Assembly (NCBI GenBank): GCA_963704005.1
Contig: CAVPGJ010000001.1
Span: forward strand, 62,001-126,000
Direction: 5' to 3'
Length of the DNA stretch: 64,000 nucleotides
Source: AC-32 sp963704005
GTDB taxonomy: Bacteria; Actinomycetota; Thermoleophilia; Gaiellales; Gaiellaceae
The first letter of the stretch is position 1. Each line of letters opens with the position of its first letter. This document shows positions 47,684 through 55,768 of this stretch, in pieces. Made by a program: the position numbers and the translations under genes. A model generated the notes under the pieces. It saw nothing but the letters and a program-made list of their open reading frames with translations. It did not search any database and had not been told where the DNA came from.

Positions 47684-48334
47684 TCAGGGCCGGACGAAGG
47701 CGGCGACGCCGGCGGTGAGGCCTCGGGCGACCCGCTGCTGGTACGACGGCGTGTGCAGCAGCTTCCAGTCGCTTGCATTCGAGAGGAAGCCGGTCTCGAC
47801 GAGGATCGCCGGGACGTTCGCCCAGTTGAACCCCGTCAGGTCCGACCGGCGGACGATGCCGCGGTTCAGCGCTCCCGTCGAGGCGACGACCGCCTTCTGG
47901 ACGTCGCGCCCGGCGCGCAGGCTCGGCGCGTAGATGTCGTCCGTCCAGCCCCTGTGCCAGGCGGGAACGAGCGTCGAGATCCCGTGCAGCGAGCGGTCGG
48001 GCGAGCCGTCGGCGTGGATGCGCACCATCAGCGCCGCGTGGCGGCGGTTGCAGAACCTGGCCCGCGCGACGTTGCCGTTGCCGTCGCCGAGGTGGATCGT
48101 CGGCCCGGTGCGCGTCATCGCGACGCGGTAGCCGCGCGCCAGAAGCAGACCGCGCATCCGCTTCGAGACCGCCAGCGCGACCGCCGCCTCGCCGTGCGTG
48201 CCGCCGCCGTCCTTGATCTTGAAGACCTTCGAGCCCGGCCCGATCGGCTCGGTCTGGGCGCCGATCGCGGGCGGCGTGCCGTGGCCCGGGTCGATGCAGA
48301 TCAGCGCGGCCGCGGCGACCCCCGCCGCGATCAC
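47684..48334 (-). CDS. N-acetylmuramoyl-L-alanine amidase (Amidase_3)
   Basis: 216 residues. Zinc amidase motifs: ICIDPGHGTP (His), THGEAAVALAVSKRMRGLLLARGYRV (Glu), VRIHADGSPD (His) and ILVETGFLSN (catalytic Glu). It cleaves the bond between MurNAc and the stem peptide. A short hydrophobic start (MIAAGVAAAALI) may be a signal. GTG at 48334 overlaps the esterase stop. Confidence 0.9.
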   Translation of the reverse strand: MIAAGVAAAALICIDPGHGTPPAIGAQTEPIGPGSKVFKIKDGGGTHGEAAVALAVSKRMRGLLLARGYRVAMTRTGPTIHLGDGNGNVARARFCNRRHAALMVRIHADGSPDRSLHGISTLVPAWHRGWTDDIYAPSLRAGRDVQKAVVASTGALNRGIVRRSDLTGFNWANVPAILVETGFLSNASDWKLLHTPSYQQRVARGLTAGVAAFVRP

Positions 48335-49350
48335 GACAGGCGTTCAGCCAGGTACGCGAGCCCCAGCGGGTAGCGGTACTCGATCGCCGAGTGGGTCGCG
48401 TCGAAGAGCTCGAAGAAGTAGTCCGTGATCCCGATCGCCTCGAGCTCGCGCCGGAAGGCCTCCGCGCCGAGGTCGAGGAAGAACTGGTCGCGCTTGCCGC
48501 AGTCGATGTAGATCGCCTTCAGCGAGCGCAGGGCGTCGGCCCGCTCGCGCGCCATCCGCACCGGGTCCCAGGCGAGCCAGCGCTCCCAGACCTCCGGGCG
48601 CAGCTCGCCGGTGTCGAGGTCGTAGGGCAGCTGCACGGTGCCGTCATCGTCGGCCGAGTAGCAGGCGGCCATGCAGTAGTCGTTCAGGAGCGTGTGGTCG
48701 GTGTCCTTCGAGAAGGCCGGCCGCGAGCGGAAGTCCTCCCAGAAGCGCTCGAACGACCCGTCGTAGTGGTTGCGCAGCGAGCGCACGGAATTGCGGAACT
48801 CGGGCAGGTAGCACATCTCGAAGAGCGCGTCGCCGGCGTGCGTGGCCAGGCCGCCGAAGACGTCGGGGCGGAGCATCGGGTTGACCATCGCGCCGTAGCC
48901 GCCGCTCGACTTGCCCGCGATCCCGCGGTGCTCGGCGCCGGCCAGCGTACGGTAGTGCTCGTCCACGAACGGCACGAGCTCGTCGCAGATGTGCGTGTGG
49001 TAGCGGCCGGTTCCCGGCGAGTCGATGAACTGGCTACCGCCGACCGACGTCCACGCGTCGACGAAGACGAGCACGCACGGCGGGCACTCGCCCTTCGCGA
49101 TCGCCGCGTCCGCGAGCTCCGGGAAGTTCTGCCGGAAGGAGCTGCGGTTGCGCCACATGTCGACCTGGCCGGTCAGGCCCTGGATCACGTAGATCGACGG
49201 ATAGCGGTCGTCCGAGTCGTCGTAGCCGGGCGGCACGTAGACCCAGAGCGGCCGCACGTGCGGGTCGCCGAGCGCGTTGTCCTTCAGCACCTCGCTCTCG
49301 AACGCGTGCTCGTCGAAGCGGCCGGCGAGCTCGTACGACCAGGGCTCCAT
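48331..49350 (-). CDS. Esterase (alpha/beta hydrolase, esterase D / antigen 85-like)
   Basis: 339 residues with an alpha/beta hydrolase core. RYPSIYVIQGLTG precedes the oxyanion region, the nucleophile elbow is GIAGKSSGGYGAM (Ser), an Asp follows in IYIDCGKRDQF, and His in FDATHSAIEYRY. The elbow G-K-S-S-G-G resembles the esterase D/Fes family. ATG at 49350 is chosen because a longer in-frame extension would run across the DUF72 gene. Confidence 0.9.
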   Translation of the reverse strand: MEPWSYELAGRFDEHAFESEVLKDNALGDPHVRPLWVYVPPGYDDSDDRYPSIYVIQGLTGQVDMWRNRSSFRQNFPELADAAIAKGECPPCVLVFVDAWTSVGGSQFIDSPGTGRYHTHICDELVPFVDEHYRTLAGAEHRGIAGKSSGGYGAMVNPMLRPDVFGGLATHAGDALFEMCYLPEFRNSVRSLRNHYDGSFERFWEDFRSRPAFSKDTDHTLLNDYCMAACYSADDDGTVQLPYDLDTGELRPEVWERWLAWDPVRMARERADALRSLKAIYIDCGKRDQFFLDLGAEAFRRELEAIGITDYFFELFDATHSAIEYRYPLGLAYLAERLS

Positions 49351-49361
49351 TGCTCTCAATG

Positions 49362-50321
49362 CTACGGAACGGCGACGGGGAGCTTCGCCTCTTGCAGCAG
49401 CGAGCGCAGCATCTGGGCGTTGACCGGCGCCTGGGCGACCGTCTCGCCGCCGACGAGCTCGCCGAGCCCGGGCGTCGGGATCGTCGAGCGGCCGTTGTTG
49501 TTGAACATCGCGTAGACCACCTCGGACCGGCCGGCCAGCTCGCTCAGCGGGTCGACCCACTCGCGCAGCTCGTCCTCGGAGTAGAGGTAGTCGAAGCGCT
49601 CGGCCGCGCTCCCCGTGCGCTTGTTCCAGGTCTCGGCGTTGCGCCCGTGGAAGCGCACGTAGGCGGTGGGGCTCGTGGTCGCGACGACGGTGGGGAGGAC
49701 GTTGCGCGCGCCGGTGCGGGGCGCGTCGACGATCACGTAGCTCATGTGGTTGCGCTCGAGGAAGGCCAGCGTCTCGGCCCGGTGCTCGTCGTCGAGCCAG
49801 CTCGCGTGGCGGAACTCGACCAGCATCTCGTCGCCGCCGAGCTGCTCGTGCGCCCACTCGAGGTAGTCGAGCGAGGCCGGCTTCGGGACGACGTAGGGCG
49901 GGAACTGCATCAGGATCGCGCCGAGCTTGCTCGTCTCGCGCAGCGGCTCGAGCGCGTCGTGGAAGCGGCGGAAGACCTCGGCGCGGAACTCGCGCGGCGG
50001 CCGGTCGACGCGGCCCTGCTCGTCCCTCGGCGCGTCCTCGCGCAGGTCGGTCGGCAGCTGCTCGACCTTGACCGGGTGGCGCGTCATGAAGCCGAACGCC
50101 TTCACGTGCATCACGAACCCGTCCGGCGTGCGGTCGGCCCACTTCTGCACCATCTCGCGGTCGGGCAGCCGGTAATAGGTCGAGTTGGCCTCGACGACGT
50201 CGAAGCGCTCCGCGTAGTAGCGCAGCCGCTCCTCGGCGCCCTTGACCGACGGTGGGTAGAAGTACTTCGTCAGCGACTCGTCGGCCCAGGAACAGGTCCC
50301 GATTCTGATCGCAGCCGCCAT
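49362..50321 (-). CDS. DUF72 family protein
   Basis: 319 residues, TIM-barrel-like DUF72: IRIGTCSWADESLTKYFYPP, FDVVEANSTYYRLPDREMVQKW, FVMHVKAFGFMT, MLVEFRHASW, YVRFHGRNAETW and YAMFNNNGRS. The family is widespread and its activity is not established. Twelve bases separate it from the esterase gene, so the two may be cotranscribed. Confidence 0.92.
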   Translation of the reverse strand: MAAAIRIGTCSWADESLTKYFYPPSVKGAEERLRYYAERFDVVEANSTYYRLPDREMVQKWADRTPDGFVMHVKAFGFMTRHPVKVEQLPTDLREDAPRDEQGRVDRPPREFRAEVFRRFHDALEPLRETSKLGAILMQFPPYVVPKPASLDYLEWAHEQLGGDEMLVEFRHASWLDDEHRAETLAFLERNHMSYVIVDAPRTGARNVLPTVVATTSPTAYVRFHGRNAETWNKRTGSAAERFDYLYSEDELREWVDPLSELAGRSEVVYAMFNNNGRSTIPTPGLGELVGGETVAQAPVNAQMLRSLLQEAKLPVAVP

Positions 50322-50380
50322 CCCGCGATCGTACTCGCCTTGCCGACGGCGTCCTGTCCGCGGGGCAGGTTTGCGGTCTG

Positions 50381-50983
50381 TCAGGCGTCGATCGTGACGT
50401 GGCCCGGCTGGGCTGCGACCCGCTCGAGCCAGGCCCGGATCGACGGATACGGCGCAAGGTCGAAGCCGCCCTCATCGGCCACGTGCGTGTAGCCGTAGAG
50501 CGCGATGTCCGCGAGGCTCATCGAGTCGCCGACGAACCAGTCCCGGCCCTCGAGGTGTCGCTCCATTGCCGCGAGCGCCCGGTTGCCGTTGCGGTGCCAT
50601 TCGTCGAGGCGGTCCGGCATCTTGTCCGCCGCGCTGCCTGCGTACTCGAGCCAGAAGCGGGCGACCGCGATGTTCGGCTCATGGTCGTACTGCTCGAAGA
50701 GGAGCCACTGCAGCACCTGCGCCCGCTGATAGGGGTCGTCGGGGACGAAGCGGGTGCCCTCGCCGAAGTACCAGAGGATCGCGCCAGACTCGCCGAGCGA
50801 ACGGCCGTCGTCGAGCACGAGCGTCGGCACGCGCAGCGCCGGGTTCAGCCCGCCGAGCACCTCCGGGCGGTCGGAGCGGTCGGTGACGCTGAGCTCGCGG
50901 CGCTCGTACGCGATGCCGAGGTGCGCGAGCAGCAGTCGAACCTTGTAGCAGTTGCCCGAGACCGCGCTGTCGTAGAGCAGCAC
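50381..50983 (-). CDS. Glutathione S-transferase family protein
   Basis: 200 residues: thioredoxin-fold domain (LLYDSAVSGNCYKVRLLLAHLGIAYE, LRVPTLVLDDGRSLGESGAILWY) and helical C-terminal domain (LEGRDWFVGDSMSLADIALYGY). The catalytic Ser region is SGNCYK. Actinobacteria often lack glutathione, so the thiol partner is unclear. ATG at 50983, divergent from the gene at 51041. Confidence 0.9.
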   Translation of the reverse strand: MLLYDSAVSGNCYKVRLLLAHLGIAYERRELSVTDRSDRPEVLGGLNPALRVPTLVLDDGRSLGESGAILWYFGEGTRFVPDDPYQRAQVLQWLLFEQYDHEPNIAVARFWLEYAGSAADKMPDRLDEWHRNGNRALAAMERHLEGRDWFVGDSMSLADIALYGYTHVADEGGFDLAPYPSIRAWLERVAAQPGHVTIDA

Positions 50984-51040
50984 GCGGCGAGCCTACCGAT
51001 CTCTAGAATCGCGCTTCGACTCGCGAGCGGAGGAGGAACG

Positions 51041-51355
51041 ATGGCCGTTGGGATGCTGCTGATGATCCCGGGAGGGACGAAGGAGCTGTACGACCAGGTG
51101 AACACGGAGATGTTCGGGCAGGCGACGCCGCCGCTCGATCAGATGCCGGAGGGCCTGATCATGCACAGTGCCGGCCCTGCGGAGGGCGGCTGGTACATCT
51201 ACGACGTCTGGGAGTCGAAGGAGGATTGCGGGCGATTCATGGACGGTCCGCTCCAGGAGGCGACCATGGCGGTCCTCGGCGACCAGCCACCGCCGCCCGG
51301 CCCCGCCCCGGAGCCCCAGTGGTTCGAGGTCGCGGCCCTCGCCGTCCCCAAGTAG
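51041..51355 (+). CDS. ABM-like small protein
   Basis: 104 residues: VGMLLMIPGGTKELYDQVNTEMF, LIMHSAGPAEGGWYIYDVWESKEDCGRFM, AVLGDQPPPPGPAPEPQWFEV. This pattern fits the dimeric alpha/beta barrel (ABM-like) fold. AGGAGG stands 5 bases before the ATG. The function is unknown. It is followed directly by the selenocysteine tRNA gene on the other strand. Confidence 0.75.
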   Translation: MAVGMLLMIPGGTKELYDQVNTEMFGQATPPLDQMPEGLIMHSAGPAEGGWYIYDVWESKEDCGRFMDGPLQEATMAVLGDQPPPPGPAPEPQWFEVAALAVPK

Positions 51356-51370
51356 CGCAATCGCTGTAGC

Positions 51371-51462
51371 GGAGCGGCGCCGGAGTCGAACCGACCGAGC
51401 CGTGGGTTGCACGACCGCAGCGGTTTTGAAGACCGCCTGGGCCACCGGGCCCATGCCGCTCC
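51371..51462 (-). tRNA. selC: tRNA-Sec (anticodon TCA)
   Basis: 92 nt on the minus strand. The acceptor stem is 8 bp (GGAGCGGC / GCCGCTCC), the D arm is long (CCGGTGGCCCAGG), and the anticodon loop TCTTCAAAA has TCA. A long variable arm and a TTCGACT T-loop follow. The 8-bp acceptor with 5-bp T stem is the bacterial tRNA-Sec architecture. No CCA is encoded. It implies UGA decoding as selenocysteine in this organism. Confidence 0.93.
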
Positions 51463-51481
51463 GCCGCGGAGGGTAGACGTT

Positions 51482-51505
51482 GGGGGAGCGCCGTAGCGCT
51501 CCCCC
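51482..51505. terminator. 9-bp GC hairpin between tRNA-Sec and the small gene at 51513
   Basis: GGGGGAGCG / CGCTCCCCC pairs perfectly around a 6-base loop. It lies 7 bases beyond the stop of the minus-strand gene at 51513 and probably ends that transcript. Confidence 0.6.
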
Positions 51506-51512
51506 TCCGCCG

Positions 51513-51701
51513 TCAGCAGGGATTCTCGGCCTTGATGTTCTCGATCGCCGCGAACAGCTGGTCTCGCTGCGCGGTGCTGATCTTCTTCGGCACGTACGAC
51601 TGGATCTGCGCCTTGAGCGCGTCCAGGTCGCCGCACGGGTTGTCGCCGGCCTTGACCTCCTTGCGGATCGACTCGATCGAGTTCGTGAGGATCGATGTCA
51701 C
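51513..51701 (-). CDS. Short hypothetical protein, possibly the 3' remnant of a larger gene
   Basis: 62 residues from GTG at 51701: ILTNSIESIRKEVKAGDNPCGDLDAL and ISTAQRDQLFAAIENIKAENPC, two helices with paired Cys. Immediately upstream another frame reads DPQVVADPQTLSNTVTGMSLSPG before a stop, as if one gene had been frameshifted and truncated. It resembles the small extracellular C-terminal domain of some actinobacterial membrane proteins, but I cannot name it. Confidence 0.45.
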   Translation of the reverse strand: MTSILTNSIESIRKEVKAGDNPCGDLDALKAQIQSYVPKKISTAQRDQLFAAIENIKAENPC

Positions 51702-51801
51702 CCCGGCGACAGGCTCATGCCCGTGACCGTGTTCGAGAGCGTCTGCGGGTCGGCGACGACCTGCGGGTCGCTAGGTGCTCCGAGCTAGACTCTTCGCCAC
51801 G

Positions 51802-52221
51802 GTGCGCACTCCCCGCGATCCGGATTCGCTCCTCATCGAAGCAATGCTTGCGCCCCCGCCGCTCGACGACGCACGCCGTTCGCTCGAGTACTGGAGACGG
51901 CGGCAGAAATCGCTCCAGCTCTATCAGCGAGAGGCGCGGCGGGAGGCTCGCGAGATGGCGCTTCGTTGGGAGGCGCGGGTTCGGGACGCCGAGCGCGCTC
52001 GCTTCGAGGCCACGGTGCCGGGGAGGATCCTTGCGCGGCTGGGGCTCTCGGGCCTGTGGGCGCAGCGGGTACGTCTCAGCAACCAGCGCTTGCCCTCGCT
52101 GGCGTGGGCAGTCGTGCCGCGAAAGCTCAAGCTGGTCGCCTACGGGCTCGTGGCTGCGTGGCTGCTCACCGCGGTCCTCACGGTCACCGTGCTCGCCGCA
52201 GTCGCCGCGCGGCTCGGCTAG
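51802..52221 (+). CDS. Basic membrane-anchored protein, function unknown
   Basis: 139 residues from GTG at 51802 (an ATG at 51844 is possible). A long, charged helical region (ARRSLEYWRRRQKSLQLYQREARREAREMALRW) precedes a C-terminal hydrophobic segment (GLVAAWLLTAVLTVTVLAAVAA). It lies just upstream of a GT4 enzyme at the start of the polysaccharide region and may be a local assembly partner. Confidence 0.6.
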   Translation: MRTPRDPDSLLIEAMLAPPPLDDARRSLEYWRRRQKSLQLYQREARREAREMALRWEARVRDAERARFEATVPGRILARLGLSGLWAQRVRLSNQRLPSLAWAVVPRKLKLVAYGLVAAWLLTAVLTVTVLAAVAARLG

Positions 52222-52268
52222 CCACCGGTCCGATGGAGCCCGCGTCGAGGCGGGTACCTATGCGGTAG

Positions 52269-53441
52269 ATGCCGGCCCGGAAGCCCCGCCTGCTCATGCT
52301 GATCACGCTCAGCGAGCTTGGGGGCGCGCAGTCGGCCGTCGCACTCCTCCTCCCGGGACTCGTCGGGCAGTTCGAGGTGACGCTCGCCGCGCAAGGATCG
52401 GGTCCTCTGCGCGGTGCGGCCGAGGCCGCGGGCGTCCGGTACGTCGAGCTTCGTCATGTCCGCCGGCCGATCGATGCGTGGCACGACGCGCTGGCTCTCG
52501 TCGAGCTCGTCCGGCTCTGCCGGCAATTGCGGCCCGACGTCGTCCACGCCAACAGCTCGAAGATGGGCGTGCTCGGACGCCTCGCGGCCTGGCGCGCCGG
52601 GGTGCCCGTACGCGTTCTGACGGTGCACGGCTGGTCGTTCGCCGCCTACGACGGTCTCGCCGGCCGGCTCTTCCTCTGGATCGAGCGGCTGATGCGGCCC
52701 CTGACGACGACCTTCGTCTGCGTGGCGGAGGCGACGCGGGAGCAAGGACTGGCGGCACGCACCTGCGAACCGCGACGCACGGTCGTCATCCCCAACGCGG
52801 TAGAGGTCCGATCCTTTCGCCCCGCGAGCCGGCGGAGTGGGACTGCCCAGATCGTCAGCGTCGGCCGCTTTGCCTACCCCAAGGACTTCACGACCCTCCT
52901 CGAGGCGCTCACGCTCGTGCGCGCGCCCTGCCACGCGGTGCTGGCGGGCGACGGGCCGGCCCTGCCGGCGGTCGCGGCCGCCGTCAGGCGGGAGGGGCTT
53001 TCGCAGTGGGTCGAGCTGCTCGGCGCCCGGGCCGACGTTCCGGACCTGCTCGCGGGGGCAGACGTCTTCGTGCTGTCGAGCCGGTCCGAGGGCTTCCCGA
53101 TTTCCGTTCTCGAGGCGATGGCAGCCGGGCTTCCGGTGGTGGCGACGGATGTCGGCGGGGTCGGGGAAGCGGTCGAGAACGGAGAGACCGGGATTCTCGT
53201 TCCGGCTGCCGACTCCGAGGCGCTTGCGCGCGCGCTCGAGCGCCTCGTGGTCGACGCCGACCTGCGCCGCCGCCTGGGAGCTGCCGGCCGGGCGAGAGCC
53301 CTCCGACTGTTCGACGTGTCGCGCTATCGCGCGGCGTACCTCGAGCTCTACCTGCGCGAGCTTCGCTGCGCGACGCCGGCGGCGCTGCGGCGGTTCAACG
53401 CCTCAGCTGAACCCGGCGAATCGCGGGCCGCTCGTCCGTAG
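52269..53441 (+). CDS. Glycosyltransferase family 4 protein
   Basis: 390 residues, GT-B fold. It starts KPRLLMLITLSELGGAQSAVALL, with VHANSSKMGVLGRLAA and the donor-site half VSVGRFAYPKDFTTLLEAL, VLAGDGPALPAV, RSEGFPISVLEAMAAGLPVVATDVGG (E-x7-E). Likely role: adding a sugar to a surface polysaccharide repeat on the cytoplasmic side. Its 3' end overlaps the convergent gene at 53395 by 47 bases. Confidence 0.92.
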   Translation: MPARKPRLLMLITLSELGGAQSAVALLLPGLVGQFEVTLAAQGSGPLRGAAEAAGVRYVELRHVRRPIDAWHDALALVELVRLCRQLRPDVVHANSSKMGVLGRLAAWRAGVPVRVLTVHGWSFAAYDGLAGRLFLWIERLMRPLTTTFVCVAEATREQGLAARTCEPRRTVVIPNAVEVRSFRPASRRSGTAQIVSVGRFAYPKDFTTLLEALTLVRAPCHAVLAGDGPALPAVAAAVRREGLSQWVELLGARADVPDLLAGADVFVLSSRSEGFPISVLEAMAAGLPVVATDVGGVGEAVENGETGILVPAADSEALARALERLVVDADLRRRLGAAGRARALRLFDVSRYRAAYLELYLRELRCATPAALRRFNASAEPGESRAARP

Positions 53442-53940
53442 CAGGTCGCCCCTTCGGAGCGCGCGCAGCCAGCAGGAGGAACCTCGTCTCGCCGATCGCG
53501 AGCAGTACGAGCGCAAGGCCGACGAAGAGCAGCAGGAGGGGCGTGCCGGAGGACGGGGTGGCGGTCGAGGTGGCGAGCAGCTTGCCACGCAACGCCCAGG
53601 ACGCCAGCGACCGAAACGATCGCGTGTCGCCCGGCCGAGCGGCGCGGGTCGTCGTGCTGCGGGTGCGGGTGCGCCGCTCGACCGTGCGCGTGCGGCCGCG
53701 AACGCTCGTCCGGATCGGGACGACCTGTGCAGGCGTCAGCGAAGGGGTCGAGGCTGGAGCAGAGGGCGTGGGCGCGCCGAGGGCGGGCTGAGGGCGGATC
53801 GACGCGTGGGCCGACGGCGGCGAGGGCTGAGGCCCGGGCGGTCCCTGGGCCGCTGCGTGCCCGGCCGCTCCGGCGAAGACCACGCCGCAAGCGAGAAGCC
53901 CGGTGGTGCCTTGTCGCAGTCGTTTCGACCCGATGCCCAC
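53395..53940 (-). CDS. Exported Pro/Ser-rich membrane-anchored protein
   Basis: 181 residues from GTG at 53940, which has GGGGAGG upstream. A signal segment (TTGLLACGVVFAGAAGHAAAQ) is followed by a Pro/Ser/Ala-rich extended region and a Thr/Arg-rich stretch. A C-terminal transmembrane helix (TPLLLLFVGLALVLLAIGETRFLLLAA) has a basic end, a layout like a surface-anchored stalk protein. No LPxTG motif is seen. Function unknown. Confidence 0.65.
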   Translation of the reverse strand: MGIGSKRLRQGTTGLLACGVVFAGAAGHAAAQGPPGPQPSPPSAHASIRPQPALGAPTPSAPASTPSLTPAQVVPIRTSVRGRTRTVERRTRTRSTTTRAARPGDTRSFRSLASWALRGKLLATSTATPSSGTPLLLLFVGLALVLLAIGETRFLLLAARAPKGRPATDERPAIRRVQLRR

Positions 53941-54011
53941 GATTCGACCTCCCCAGTCGCGTCGTGCCTCGGGCACTGTACTCCCTTGTCGCGTTCGGCG
54001 CGAGCTCGCGG

Positions 54012-54608
54012 CTAGCGTGTCAGAACGGCGACGAGCACGACGATCGCGACGACTGCCGCCAGGGCGACCAGGATGCCGTTCACGACGAGCAACGTGCTGC
54101 TGAAGCGCGAGCCGCCGGCAGACGCCGCCGTCCCCTGTTCGGCCTCGTTGCCGACCTCGAGCGGGCGCACAGCGCGCCCGACCCGAGTCTTCTGGCCGGT
54201 TGTGCGCCAGCCGAGCGCTCCGGCCAGCACGTCCGTGATGAACTGGTTGAGGCTCACCTTCTCGCGCTCAGCGATCCGCGCCAGCTCGGCGTGCAGCGTC
54301 TGCGGCATCCGGAGCAGCAGCCGCCCGCTGTGGGACTGGGCGGTCTTCGGCTCGGGGATGTCTTTGCCCTCTCGCCTGGCCGAGGCCAGCCACACGGTCA
54401 TCGCCTCGGCGGCGCTCTGGACGGCCTTGTCCGGGGTGGCCCCCCGCGCCGTGCACCCCGGGAGCGCGTCGATCGTCGCGGCCCACTGACCGTCGTCCTC
54501 GCGCACGAGGGTGAGCGGGTAGGGCAACTCCGGCTCGAGCCGCGCCCGGGCCGGTGCTGGATCCTGCGCGGAAGCCGGGTCGGCTTCCTGGCGAGTTCTC
54601 GGCTTCAC
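54012..54608 (-). CDS. HicB-like / ribbon-helix-helix protein with C-terminal membrane anchor
   Basis: 198 residues. Residues 28-80 are a HicB-like fold (YPLTLVREDDGQWAATIDALPGCTARGATPDKAVQSAAEAM). Residues 92-130 are a ribbon-helix-helix DNA-binding module (SGRLLLRMPQTLHAELARIAEREKVSLNQFITDVL). Residues 166-198 are a single hydrophobic helix (TLLVVNGILVALAAVVAIVVLVAVL). HicB is normally a soluble antitoxin next to HicA; no hicA is adjacent here, so this is not an ordinary toxin-antitoxin pair. Confidence 0.8.
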   Translation of the reverse strand: MKPRTRQEADPASAQDPAPARARLEPELPYPLTLVREDDGQWAATIDALPGCTARGATPDKAVQSAAEAMTVWLASARREGKDIPEPKTAQSHSGRLLLRMPQTLHAELARIAEREKVSLNQFITDVLAGALGWRTTGQKTRVGRAVRPLEVGNEAEQGTAASAGGSRFSSTLLVVNGILVALAAVVAIVVLVAVLTR

Positions 54609-54668
54609 CCCTGGAAAGTGTACGACGCACCCACCGAGGTTCGAGCACGGCTGAGCCCGCGGGTCCCC

Positions 54669-55541
54669 TCAGCCGGCGACCGCTTCGCGCGGGGGAGCGG
54701 TGCTCTGCATCGGGCCGATCTCGTCCCTCAGCTTGACGAGGGCGCGACGCGTCAGCCGTGAGACGTGGATCGTCGAGATTCCGATTTCGGCGGCGATCTG
54801 TGGCTGGCTCAGCCCCTCGAAGTACCGCAGGTGGAGCAGGCGGCGCTCGCGCTCGTCGAGCGCGCGGAATCCGCCCGCGAGGAGCGCCCGTTGCTCGCCG
54901 CGCTCGTAGCCGCCCTCGAGGACGTCGAGCTCGCAGTACGCCTCGTCGTCCTTCGTCGCGGCGTCCGAGAGGGAGAGCGGCGTCTGGACGCGCTCCGTGT
55001 CGAGGGCGGCTGCGACTTCTCGCTCGGCGATTCCGGAGCGGTCGGCGATCTCGGAGATCGTCGCCGGGCGCGCGAGCTGCGCGGACAGTTCGGCCGAGCA
55101 CGCGCGGAGCCCGGGCCGGAGCTCCTGCAGGCGGCGTGGTACCCGCACCGGCCAGGCACGGTCGCGGAGATAGCGCTTGATCTCGCCGGCCACGTTTGGG
55201 ATGACGAAGGCGCCGAACTCGGCGCGGCGCGAGTCGAAGCGGTCGACCGCCTTGATCAGGCCGATGCACCCGACCTGGACGAGATCCTCGTACAGCTCGC
55301 CGCCCCCGCTGTACCGACGGGCAAAGCTCTTGACGAGCGGCATGTACTGCTGAATCAACCGCTCACGGGCGGCCAGGTCGCCGTGCTCGTGGTACTCGCG
55401 GAGCAGGACTCGGGCCGTTTCGCGTGTGCCTCGGCGTCGCGACGAACGCGGGCCCCGAGGCTCCAAGGGTGCTGCCCGCGTCGAGCCCACCCGCGGCCGG
55501 TAGGGCGCCCGTGTGGCCGAGTGGCTCTTGGATCGCATCAT
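54669..55541 (-). CDS. RNA polymerase sigma factor, SigB/SigF type
   Basis: 290 residues. Region 2 (LIQQYMPLVKSFARRYSGGGELYEDLVQVGCIGLIKAVDRFD), region 3 (RPATISEIADRSGIAEREVAAAL) and region 4 (ERERRLLHLRYFEGLSQPQIAAEIGISTIHVSRLTRRAL) are all present. This is the group 3 sigma layout used for general stress or cell-surface regulons. The first 35 residues are basic and poorly conserved, so the true start may be further in. No anti-sigma gene is adjacent. Confidence 0.92.
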   Translation of the reverse strand: MMRSKSHSATRAPYRPRVGSTRAAPLEPRGPRSSRRRGTRETARVLLREYHEHGDLAARERLIQQYMPLVKSFARRYSGGGELYEDLVQVGCIGLIKAVDRFDSRRAEFGAFVIPNVAGEIKRYLRDRAWPVRVPRRLQELRPGLRACSAELSAQLARPATISEIADRSGIAEREVAAALDTERVQTPLSLSDAATKDDEAYCELDVLEGGYERGEQRALLAGGFRALDERERRLLHLRYFEGLSQPQIAAEIGISTIHVSRLTRRALVKLRDEIGPMQSTAPPREAVAG

Positions 55542-55768
55542 CCAGTTTCTTTTGCCTGCGATGTAACCGGACGCCGACTATAGCGATCGAATTACACAAG
55601 CGCAAGAGTTGATCTTTCTCGAAGATAATTGTCCGAAAATGATCTCAGATCTCGTGATCGTGGTACTTACGAATCATCACGAGAAGCACCGGTCACACGC
55701 AGGTCGATCCTCGTCGCGACAGTTCGGCGGACCGTTTCGTCACGGACCGGAAGAGCGGATCGCTCCTG

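Noticed and set aside
49351..50475. N-terminal extension of the esterase frame to over 700 residues
   Set aside because: The extension overlaps the well-supported DUF72 gene in another frame and reads as low-complexity sequence. ATG at 49350 fits the family N-terminus.
55510..55570. tRNA-Leu/Ser-like start (GTGTGGCCGAGTGGCT)
   Set aside because: No matching acceptor 3' strand, anticodon arm or T-arm follows; it overlaps the sigma factor 5' end.
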